Under the pieces are notes generated by a model. That model ran no database searches, had not been told where the DNA came from, and worked only from the letters and a program-made list of their open reading frames with translations. The translations under genes were made by a program, and so were the position numbers. A stretch of DNA of 8,802 nucleotides from an uncultured Porphyromonadaceae bacterium (lineage in GTDB: Bacteria; Bacteroidota; Bacteroidia; Bacteroidales; Muribaculaceae): assembly GCA_905202215.1 (NCBI GenBank), contig CAJKRG010000074.1:1-8802 (forward strand), written 5' to 3'. This document shows positions 1 to 5,803 of the stretch, piece by piece (the stretch's first letter is position 1; each line of letters opens with the position of its first letter).

Positions 1-82
1 CCGCTATGTTCCCTCTTCATAATGTGCAATTTAAGCAAAAATCCACCAACCTGTGCTTTCACATATGTTTTTAAACAACCTC

Positions 83-1354
83 TTAGTCGATGATGTCGAA
101 ACCGGTGTATTTGCGCAGGCATTCGGGCACCACGATGCCTTCGGGAGTCTGGTTGTTTTCCAGAAGGGCGGCCATTATTCGGGGCAGAGCGAGCGCCGAG
201 CCGTTGAGGGTGTGACAGAGATGAGTCTTCTTGTCATCGCCGCGGTAACGGCATTTGAGGCGGTTTGCCTGATATGTCTCGAAGTTGGAAACCGACGACA
301 CCTCGAGCCAGCGGCCCTGGGCGGCGGAGTAGACTTCGAAGTCGAAGGTGATGGCCGAAGTGAAGCTCATGTCGCCTCCGCAGAGACGGAGTATATGCCA
401 GGGCAGACCGAGTTTCTCGAGCAGACCCTGTACGTGGGCTTTCATCTCCTCGAGAGCGGCATAGCTGTTCTCGGGCTTCTCTATGCGTACGATCTCTACC
501 TTGTCGAACTGATGCAGACGGTTGAGGCCACGCACGTCCTTGCCATAGCTGCCTGCCTCGCGGCGGAAGCATGCCGAGTAGGCGCAATTCTTGATAGGGA
601 GCTTGTCGGAAGGTATGATTACGTCGCGGTAAAGGTTGGTAACCGGAACCTCGGCGGTAGGAATGAGGTAGAGCTTGTCGAGATTCACAAGGTACATCTG
701 GCCTTCCTTGTCGGGGAGCTGGCCTGTGCCGTAGCCCGAAGCCTCGTTGACAACGTAAGGGGGCTGCACCTCGAGGTAGCCTGCAGCCGAAGCCTCGTCG
801 AGGAAGAACTGTATGAGCGCGCGCTGAAGCTTGGCTCCCTTGCCGAGATAAACGGGAAATCCTGCGCCGGTGATCTTCACGCCGAGGTCGAAGTCGATGA
901 GATTATATTTTTTTGCAAGATCCCAGTGAGCGAGGGCATCGGGGCCGAGATCGGGCATGGGGCCACCGGTGAGTTCCACTACATTGTCGGCAGCAGTCTT
1001 GCCTTCGGGCACAGCCTCGCAGGGAATGTTGGGGATATTGAGGAGTTCGTCGCGGATAGCGTCCTCGGTGCGGCCGAGTTCTTCGGCTATGGCTTTCTGC
1101 TCTTCCTTGAGCACAGCTACGGCCTCTTTTGCGGCCTCGGCCTCGTCGCGGCGTCCTTCCTTCATGGCCTTACCTATGGCATCGGCCTTGCGTTTGAGGT
1201 CGGCGGCGGCGTTGTCGTTGCGGAGCTGGAGGCCACGGCGCAGATCGTCGAGCGCGAGCACGCGGTTGATCGGTTTTTCGGCATCGAAGCCTTTCACGGC
1301 CAGGCGCTCGATGATATATCTGGGGTCGGCCTTTATCTGCTGGAGTGTAAGCAT
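83..1354 (-). CDS. serS: Seryl-tRNA synthetase
   Basis: Cytoplasmic class II aminoacyl-tRNA synthetase that charges tRNA-Ser (and tRNA-Sec where present) with serine using ATP. The 423-residue product has the usual bacterial SerRS length. Residues 1 to about 110 form the charged, alanine/lysine/glutamate-rich helical hairpin that binds the long variable arm of the tRNA. The catalytic domain follows: a serine-binding TAE loop at 233-235 (IPTAEVPVTNLYRD), motif 2 at about 263-283 (FRREAGSYGKDVRGLNRLHQF) and motif 3 at about 385-392 (GSALALPR). The start at 1354 gives the conserved opening MLTLQQIKADP; no better upstream start is visible. The upstream gap to the YqeY-like gene is 189 bp and contains a TAATTTTG element that could be its promoter. 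The long plus-strand frame opposite this gene is a shadow. Identification is secure from family motifs. Confidence 0.98.
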   Translation of the reverse strand: MLTLQQIKADPRYIIERLAVKGFDAEKPINRVLALDDLRRGLQLRNDNAAADLKRKADAIGKAMKEGRRDEAEAAKEAVAVLKEEQKAIAEELGRTEDAIRDELLNIPNIPCEAVPEGKTAADNVVELTGGPMPDLGPDALAHWDLAKKYNLIDFDLGVKITGAGFPVYLGKGAKLQRALIQFFLDEASAAGYLEVQPPYVVNEASGYGTGQLPDKEGQMYLVNLDKLYLIPTAEVPVTNLYRDVIIPSDKLPIKNCAYSACFRREAGSYGKDVRGLNRLHQFDKVEIVRIEKPENSYAALEEMKAHVQGLLEKLGLPWHILRLCGGDMSFTSAITFDFEVYSAAQGRWLEVSSVSNFETYQANRLKCRYRGDDKKTHLCHTLNGSALALPRIMAALLENNQTPEGIVVPECLRKYTGFDIID

Positions 1355-1451
1355 CTTATCTGTAATTGCAGGGTTGAGGAAGTTTAAAGTTTATAAAGTT
1401 GAGATGGTTGTGTCGTTATCCCGGCTTTTTCAGCTTAATACTCCTTTAACC

Positions 1452-1459
1452 CAAAATTA
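1452..1459 (-). promoter_or_regulatory. Possible serS promoter, -7 element
   Basis: On the minus strand this reads TAATTTTG, an exact match to the Bacteroidetes -7 consensus TAnnTTTG, about 97 nt upstream of the serS start. I see no good TTTG -33 element at 19-21 nt spacing (the position reads GAC), so the call rests on the -7 box only. If it is used, the serS transcript has a leader of about 90 nt. Confidence 0.4.
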
Positions 1460-1478
1460 AAAAGCTTGGTATGTGATA

Positions 1479-1513
1479 GTCAGGGGCATGGTCAAAAAAC
1501 TCTAACCCCTGAC
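1479..1513. repeat. 8-bp inverted repeat in serS/YqeY gap
   Basis: GTCAGGGG at 1479-1486 is the exact reverse complement of CCCCTGAC at 1506-1513, with 19 nt between. The loop contains a run of six A on the plus strand (T on the minus strand). It lies just beyond a second hairpin (1517-1541) that follows the YqeY-like gene. It may be part of a compound terminator for that gene or a structured upstream region for serS; the sequence alone does not decide. Confidence 0.5.
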
Positions 1514-1516
1514 CCT

Positions 1517-1541
1517 CGGTTTCAGGCAAAGCCGGAAACCG
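1517..1541 (-). terminator. Hairpin after the YqeY-like gene
   Basis: CGGTTTC (1517-1523) pairs exactly with GAAACCG (1535-1541). Inside it, after one A/G mismatch, GGC pairs with GCC around an AAA loop, giving a compact stem of 10 pairs. It begins 2 nt after the stop codon of the minus-strand YqeY-like gene, where a terminator is expected. No U-run follows directly; the first six-T run on the minus strand is about 18 nt further on, inside the next inverted repeat. Termination or 3'-end protection is therefore likely but not certain. Confidence 0.5.
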
Positions 1542-1543
1542 AA

Positions 1544-1993
1544 TTAAGAAAGAAGTTCGCGTACTTTTGCGGAGATTGCTTTTCCGTCGGCACGGCCTGC
1601 AAGAGCCTTTGTGGCCACGCCCATCACTTTGCCCATCTGGGCGGCTGAAGTGGCGCCGGTTTCGGCTATGATCTTTTTGAGGGCTTCGGTCAGTTCTTCG
1701 TCGGTCAGGGCCTTGGGAAGATAGGTCTCGATTACGGCGAGTTCGGCGAGTTCGGTCTCGGCGAGATCGGCGCGGTTCTGATCCTGATAGATGGCGGCAC
1801 TCTCGCGGCGCTGTTTGGCCATCTTGACGAGTATTTTCATTGCAGCATCGTCGGTGAGCTCGCCGTTTGCGCCCGGAGCTGTCTTTGCTTCGATAAATTC
1901 CTTTTTGATGCCGCGGAGCGCCTGCAGACGCACCTTATCTTTGGCCAGCATTGCGGCCTTGATATCGGCTTCTATTTGCGAATAAAGATTCAT
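1544..1993 (-). CDS. GatB/YqeY domain-containing protein
   Basis: Small soluble cytoplasmic protein of 149 residues that is entirely one GatB/YqeY domain, the helical module also found at the C terminus of the GatB subunit of tRNA-dependent amidotransferase, where it contacts tRNA. Recognisable family stretches are DKVRLQALRGIKKEF near residue 20, KQRRESAAIYQDQNR near 70, AVIETYLPKALTDEEL near 90 and MGKVMGVATKALAGRADGK in the C-terminal third. The precise role of free-standing YqeY proteins is not established; a link to aminoacyl-tRNA metabolism is the usual inference, and the neighbouring serS is compatible with it. An in-frame ATG at 2023 would add ten residues (MRSETKCYTT), but it lies inside the promoter -7 element, so I take the start at 1993, which gives the family-typical N terminus MNLYSQIEADIKAAMLAKD. 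Confidence 0.93.
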   Translation of the reverse strand: MNLYSQIEADIKAAMLAKDKVRLQALRGIKKEFIEAKTAPGANGELTDDAAMKILVKMAKQRRESAAIYQDQNRADLAETELAELAVIETYLPKALTDEELTEALKKIIAETGATSAAQMGKVMGVATKALAGRADGKAISAKVRELLS

Positions 1994-2020
1994 TGTAGTG
2001 TAACACTTTGTTTCAGACCG

Positions 2021-2051
2021 CAAAAATACGAAAAAATAATTTCAGGTGAAA
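2021..2051 (-). promoter_or_regulatory. Promoter of the YqeY-like gene
   Basis: Read on the minus strand: TTTC (2048-2051), a 19-nt spacer, then TATTTTTG (2021-2028). The -7 box is a perfect TAnnTTTG; the -33 box matches TTTG at three of four bases. Transcription would begin near 2015, giving a leader of about 20 nt before the ATG at 1993. This excludes the longer reading from 2023. A tandem GGTGAAA x2 (2045-2058) overlaps the -33 box. Confidence 0.7.
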
Positions 2052-2063
2052 GGTGAAACACGA

Positions 2064-2118
2064 AAAGTGAAGATAATGGCCTCTCCGGTAATTGCCGGAC
2101 GGCCCTTATCTCCACTTT
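2064..2118 (-). terminator. Long hairpin terminator after the secreted-protein gene
   Basis: Stem segments in order: AAAGTG (2064-2069) with CACTTT (2113-2118); AGATAA (2071-2076) with TTATCT (2106-2111); GGCC (2078-2081) with GGCC (2101-2104); CCGG (2085-2088) with CCGG (2095-2098). Single A/C and T/C mismatches and one small internal loop interrupt them, giving about 20 pairs. On the minus strand the stem ends in CACTTTTCG, so a short U-tract follows. It sits 15 nt past the stop of the gene ending at 2134, fitting a rho-independent terminator for that gene. Confidence 0.7.
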
Positions 2119-2133
2119 CTGATGGCATTCCGG

Positions 2134-2835
2134 TTAGCGGAACAATACTTTTGAGCTTTTGAGGCCCTGGCGTCGGATATAATAGCCAGAAGTCGGAGTT
2201 TCGACTTTCATGCCCTGAAGATTGTAGTATTCGACAGGTGCGTCAGCATCGGCTGCGACAGATTCTATGCCCGAAGATGCCGGGAGGGTGACAAGAAATT
2301 TGTCGTGGGTATTGCCGTCGGCAGGAACACCTTCGAGGTAGTTTGAAAAAGCAGGCTGGAGACGATAGCTGTCGTTTTTGGGAAAAGTGATCTTGCCATC
2401 GGCGAGCTTGCCGAACTCACATTCAAATTCTATCAGTTCTTCAAGAGTGAAGACTTCGGAAGCGATCATCAGTCCGTTGAAGCAGGATATCGAGAATGTG
2501 CCCCAGTCGCCGGCCGAGAAACCCATGTCCTGCAGGGGAATCCATACGTGTTCGGGATCGGTGGCGTCGATGACGAGGTCGTTGCCGTTGAACGCATTGC
2601 CGAAATAAGGGCATTTGCCGTTGCCGAAAGGGTTGACGAGACGGTAGAGGCCGGGCCTGGTCTCGCTCTCCTCGATTTCGACGTCCCAGGTGTCGAGGTA
2701 GTTTCCGTTGATGACAGAGAACATGTCGTCGCAGAACGTGCCTGTGCCGAGTTGCGTCCACCCTTCCTGGGCTTCGCGGGCGTTGGCGCACAGGGATAGA
2801 GCGATGGCATAAGTGACGAGTAGAAGTTTCTTCAT
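2134..2835 (-). CDS. Secreted protein with Por/T9SS-like C-terminal tail
   Basis: Protein of 233 residues whose function I do not recognise. The N terminus MKKLLLVTYAIALSLCANA is a clear signal peptide: two lysines, a hydrophobic core and an ANA-type cleavage site near residue 19. There is no convincing lipobox, although a Cys at position 16 lies in the core. The mature part begins GWTQLGTGTFCDDMF and contains RPGLYRLVNPFGNG, a 'pg-Y-R-l-np' pattern I associate with beta-rich domains of Bacteroidales secreted and surface proteins. The last 30 or so residues (VEYYNLQGMKV, then PTSGYYIRRQG, then SSKVLFR) resemble the short type A type IX secretion sorting tail common in this order, so surface export or release is possible. 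It is divergent from the TIR-Sel1 gene and has its own promoter and terminator. Secretion is well supported; a function is not. Confidence 0.88.
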   Translation of the reverse strand: MKKLLLVTYAIALSLCANAREAQEGWTQLGTGTFCDDMFSVINGNYLDTWDVEIEESETRPGLYRLVNPFGNGKCPYFGNAFNGNDLVIDATDPEHVWIPLQDMGFSAGDWGTFSISCFNGLMIASEVFTLEELIEFECEFGKLADGKITFPKNDSYRLQPAFSNYLEGVPADGNTHDKFLVTLPASSGIESVAADADAPVEYYNLQGMKVETPTSGYYIRRQGLKSSKVLFR

Positions 2836-2882
2836 AAAGTGATTTTGATTGAAAATGGTGGTTTGAAATGTTGTTTTGCTCG

Positions 2883-2914
2883 CAAATGTAGTGTTTATAT
2901 CTCAATTTGACAAA
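2883..2914 (-). promoter_or_regulatory. Promoter of the secreted-protein gene
   Basis: On the minus strand: TTTG (2911-2914), a 20-nt spacer, then TACATTTG (2883-2890). This is an exact match to the Bacteroidetes consensus TTTG-N(19-21)-TAnnTTTG. Transcription would begin near 2877, leaving a leader of about 40 nt before the ATG at 2835. It lies back to back with the TIR-Sel1 promoter, the two -33 boxes being about 27 bp apart. Confidence 0.8.
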
Positions 2915-2940
2915 TATCGCGAATAGTGCTTACCATATTA

Positions 2941-2973
2941 TTTGATATATGTGGGATTTTTTTTGTAATTTAG
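2941..2973 (+). promoter_or_regulatory. Promoter of the TIR-Sel1 gene
   Basis: TTTG (2941-2944), a 21-nt spacer, then TAATTTAG (2966-2973), which matches TAnnTTTG at all but one fixed base. The preceding T-run (2957-2964) is typical of Bacteroidales promoters. The predicted transcription start near 2979 lies downstream of the ATG at 2949, so translation should begin at the ATG at 2994, which has a purine stretch AAAGGGA 6-12 nt ahead of it. Confidence 0.6.
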
Positions 2974-2993
2974 CGAGCCTAAAGGGAAATGCC

Positions 2994-5684
2994 ATGGAAA
3001 TTAAATACGATGTCTTTATAAGCTATTCGCGTGCCGACCAGAAAGTGGCCGAGGGCGTATGCGGTTATCTCGAGGCCAACGGGCTGCGCTGTTTCATAGA
3101 TTATCGCGATATACCGCGTGCCGCGGTATGGGCGCGCGTGCTGCCCGACGCGATCCGTGGCAGCGGCATGATGGTAGCCGTATTCTCGCCAAACTACAAT
3201 AAATCGCTGCAGGTCGAACGCGAGCTGTCGATTGCCGATAAGGCGGGAATACCGGTACTCCCTTTCCGTATTTCCGATGTTCCTTTCGAAGGAATGAAAT
3301 CTTATTATTTCGAATCAATCAACTGGATTGACGCTTTCCCTGAACCCGAGAAGGTGTTCGGCAATCTTCTGTCCGACGTGCTTGCCGTGAAGGATGCTAC
3401 CGACAACTGGACCAAAGGGCGCAATCCGTCGGCCGGCGCCGTGACGATAAATCTCGACAGCATCGACAGCGATATCGAGAAAACCAACGATGTGATAGAC
3501 CCCGCCTATGAGGATGACTACACCGACGGCGTCGATGCGCTCCAGCACCTCGAATATGCCGACGCCGTGTGCTATCTTCTGGACCCGGCGCTGGCAAACT
3601 ACCGCCAGTCGCAGCTATATCTGTCGTGGATATTAGGCATATATACCATAGGTCTCGTACCGAAACCCATATGGGATAAAGTCAGAGTTCTTGCAGAGAA
3701 AGAAAACTCTTTCGCCGAATATATGATGGCACGCCATTACAGCACGCTTGTCGCCGATCCTGATCTCGCATTCGAATATGCGGCCCGTTCGGCCCGTCAT
3801 GGCAATATCTTCGGACGCTATGCTCTTGCCAAACTCTACGATCTCGGAGAGGGCGTGGAGCAGGACAACAGCATGGGCATCGAAAAGATAAAGGAACTCG
3901 AGCGTCTGGACTGTCCGCCGGCCATGCGCGAGGTGGCCCGACATTATATATATGGCTTTTCGTGCCGCAAGAATCCCCGGCGTGCGCTCAAAATCATCGA
4001 AAGAGGGGCTGAAGTCCACTCCGCCCAGTGCCTTTATGAACTCGGAATCCAGAAAATGTTTGGCGAGATAATGCCTCAGGACATGGAGGGTGCCCGTGAG
4101 CTCCTGAAGCAGGCAATCTCCGAGGGCTTTGCAGAAGCGATGGACGAGCTTGCAAACTCATATCTTTTCGATTATGTTGTCGGCGGATACAACACTAATG
4201 CGGACGACCATAAAAAACTGCTCGATATCCTCAACAAGGGTGTGCGCCTGAATCTGCCTGAGTGTATGAGCAAGCTTGCCTTCATCTATCGTAACTGCGC
4301 CTCGACCGTAGGGCTGAAAGAGGACCTCAACACGGCGGTCAAATGGTATAAGAGGGCCGCGAATCTTAATGAAAAAAATTCTCTGCTGGCCCTCGGGCAG
4401 ATTTACTATTATGGCGAAGGCCCGATTGAAGCCGACGAACCGCAGGCGTGGCAGTATTTTAAAAAAGCGGCATCTCTTATCTCGTCGGAAGCCGACTATT
4501 ACCTTGGCATTATGTGTCAGGACGGATATGGGCAGGACGGCAAGAGCCGGGAGGACTGTGTTTCCTACTTTGAAAACGCTATTTTTCATGCCGGATACAG
4601 TGGCGGCGTGTGCGCCAGAAAAATGTTCGCTTTCACCGCTCCCAACGATTTCGAGCGCGGGTTCCCGAACGTGCCTCTCAAGCACGAAAGTCTAAACGGC
4701 GTCGAGCAAAGCGAGGAAAAAGCCCTCGATTATCTTATGAAGGGCGCCAATATAGGCGATACAGTGTGCTGCTATCTGCTCGGTTGCGCCCTTACCGATG
4801 CTTCGCGCGATTATTCCGACGAGATAGAGGGCGTGGCAATGCTTGAAAAGGCTCTTTCTCCTATGGAGCCTATTTACCATGCCGCGCTGCGTCTTTACGA
4901 GCTGTATACCGACGGTCTCGGTGTGGGCGTCGACAAGGAAAAGGCCGAAGAATATCTTCAGCTGGCCAAAGACAATCTATCGGAAGGCGATATAAACGAC
5001 TATATGTCGCGTCGCGGCTCCGGCTCGAAGAGGACTGCGTCGACTCCGAAAGCCGATACCGAAGAGGGTCGGCTCAACTACGAGCGCGCCCTGCCGTTCT
5101 GTCGCGAAGGTGCCTCGCACTGGGATCTCATGCGCGGTCTGTCGTATGTCCGGCAGGCCAGGACTGAAGGTTATGCCCCGGCCGATGCTCTGTACGACGA
5201 TGTGATGTCGCGTCTGCGGGCCAAATATGATAAATTCATGGCCGAAGAGCGTCCCGATTTCCGGATTCTGGCACAGCTGCACTATGCGCCGATGTTCCAG
5301 ACCGATATTCCGGTGGAGTTCCGCCGAAAAGTATTCGACGGGCCGGAAGGCGAAAAGCTGAAAACAGCCTGGAAATCGCTGAAAAGTAGCGCTGCACTCC
5401 ATGACATCTTCGATTTCCCTGAGCCGAGCAGCGATTTTCTCGCTGATGCAACTGCCTTGAACCGTCTGTGGTGGCAGATCAGAGAAAATTTCAAGAACAG
5501 TCCTTTTTTACTGGACGGAATATCTCCCATGACTTTCGAGCCGATGCTTGACCTTGCTGAAGAAATTAATAACTCCGATGAAGCTCGCTGTAAACTTCTT
5601 TTAGATTTTGTTGAGACCTCTCTTGAACTCGAGGATTGCATCAACAATGCCCGGGAGGACAGTCTTCAGGCCGGGAAAGGCTGA
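2994..5684 (+). CDS. TIR domain / Sel1-like repeat protein
   Basis: Predicted soluble 896-residue protein. Residues 1 to about 130 are a TIR domain of the bacterial TIR_2 type: the opening strand YDVFISYSRADQ (5-16), the BB-loop region FIDYRDIPRAAVW (34-46), then SPNYNKSLQVEREL (65-78). Glu77 falls where the catalytic glutamate of TIR NAD-cleaving enzymes is expected. After a linker to about 190 comes a long helical region with Sel1-like repeats (TPR-related, about 36 residues). Clear copies begin near 262 (ALAKLYDLGEGV), 460 (LLALGQIYYYGEGP), 499 (YYLGIMCQDGYG) and 628 (ALRLYELYTDGLGVGV); others are degenerate. A basic Ser/Gly linker (about 672-690) leads to an acidic, helical C-terminal part of about 200 residues that I do not recognise. 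There is no signal peptide or membrane segment. Family knowledge suggests TIR self-association and possibly NAD+ hydrolysis, with the repeats as a protein-binding scaffold. Defence or signalling is inference; no partner gene is adjacent. The start follows the promoter and excludes the ATG at 2949. Confidence 0.9.
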   Translation: MEIKYDVFISYSRADQKVAEGVCGYLEANGLRCFIDYRDIPRAAVWARVLPDAIRGSGMMVAVFSPNYNKSLQVERELSIADKAGIPVLPFRISDVPFEGMKSYYFESINWIDAFPEPEKVFGNLLSDVLAVKDATDNWTKGRNPSAGAVTINLDSIDSDIEKTNDVIDPAYEDDYTDGVDALQHLEYADAVCYLLDPALANYRQSQLYLSWILGIYTIGLVPKPIWDKVRVLAEKENSFAEYMMARHYSTLVADPDLAFEYAARSARHGNIFGRYALAKLYDLGEGVEQDNSMGIEKIKELERLDCPPAMREVARHYIYGFSCRKNPRRALKIIERGAEVHSAQCLYELGIQKMFGEIMPQDMEGARELLKQAISEGFAEAMDELANSYLFDYVVGGYNTNADDHKKLLDILNKGVRLNLPECMSKLAFIYRNCASTVGLKEDLNTAVKWYKRAANLNEKNSLLALGQIYYYGEGPIEADEPQAWQYFKKAASLISSEADYYLGIMCQDGYGQDGKSREDCVSYFENAIFHAGYSGGVCARKMFAFTAPNDFERGFPNVPLKHESLNGVEQSEEKALDYLMKGANIGDTVCCYLLGCALTDASRDYSDEIEGVAMLEKALSPMEPIYHAALRLYELYTDGLGVGVDKEKAEEYLQLAKDNLSEGDINDYMSRRGSGSKRTASTPKADTEEGRLNYERALPFCREGASHWDLMRGLSYVRQARTEGYAPADALYDDVMSRLRAKYDKFMAEERPDFRILAQLHYAPMFQTDIPVEFRRKVFDGPEGEKLKTAWKSLKSSAALHDIFDFPEPSSDFLADATALNRLWWQIRENFKNSPFLLDGISPMTFEPMLDLAEEINNSDEARCKLLLDFVETSLELEDCINNAREDSLQAGKG

Positions 5685-5743
5685 CGGTTTGTAGCGTTCC
5701 TTGCCCTTTTAGTGCGCCGTGGTGCCATTCGCACCTCGGTCGG

Positions 5744-5773
5744 TTGCTCATGCGCCCGGATTTGCTATCTTTG
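5744..5773 (+). promoter_or_regulatory. Promoter of the GH115 gene
   Basis: TTG (5744-5746), a 19-nt spacer, then TATCTTTG (5766-5773), a perfect Bacteroidetes-type promoter. Transcription would start near 5779, leaving about 25 nt to the ATG at 5804. The GH115 gene therefore has its own promoter rather than depending on read-through from the TIR-Sel1 gene. Confidence 0.85.
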
Positions 5774-5803
5774 TGGATAGAAAAACACATTTGCATTACC
5801 ATT

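Noticed and set aside
1..20. Possible start of another minus-strand gene (ATG at 18-20, reading MKREHS off the left edge)
   Set aside because: Only six codons are inside the window and no convincing promoter precedes them, so it cannot be supported.
53..1387. Plus-strand 444-codon open frame opposite serS
   Set aside because: It overlaps a certain seryl-tRNA synthetase almost completely, has no recognisable motif or promoter, and is a product of codon bias on the opposite strand.
2949..2993. Upstream ATG adding 15 residues to the TIR-Sel1 protein
   Set aside because: It lies upstream of the predicted -7 box (2966-2973), and the added residues MWDFFCNLASLKGNA precede the TIR core without family support.
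4158..4685. Minus-strand 175-codon frame inside the TIR-Sel1 gene
   Set aside because: No motif, start signal or promoter; it lies wholly inside a gene with clear repeats on the other strand.
5711..5735. GTGCG/CGCAC and GGTGC/GCACC stems between the TIR-Sel1 and GH115 genes as a terminator
   Set aside because: The stems are only 5 bp, compete with each other and are not followed by a T-run, so I do not call a terminator here.
5636..5803. In-frame 56-codon extension of the GH115 gene, overlapping the TIR gene end
   Set aside because: It precedes the perfect promoter at 5744-5773, and starting there would bury the signal peptide.
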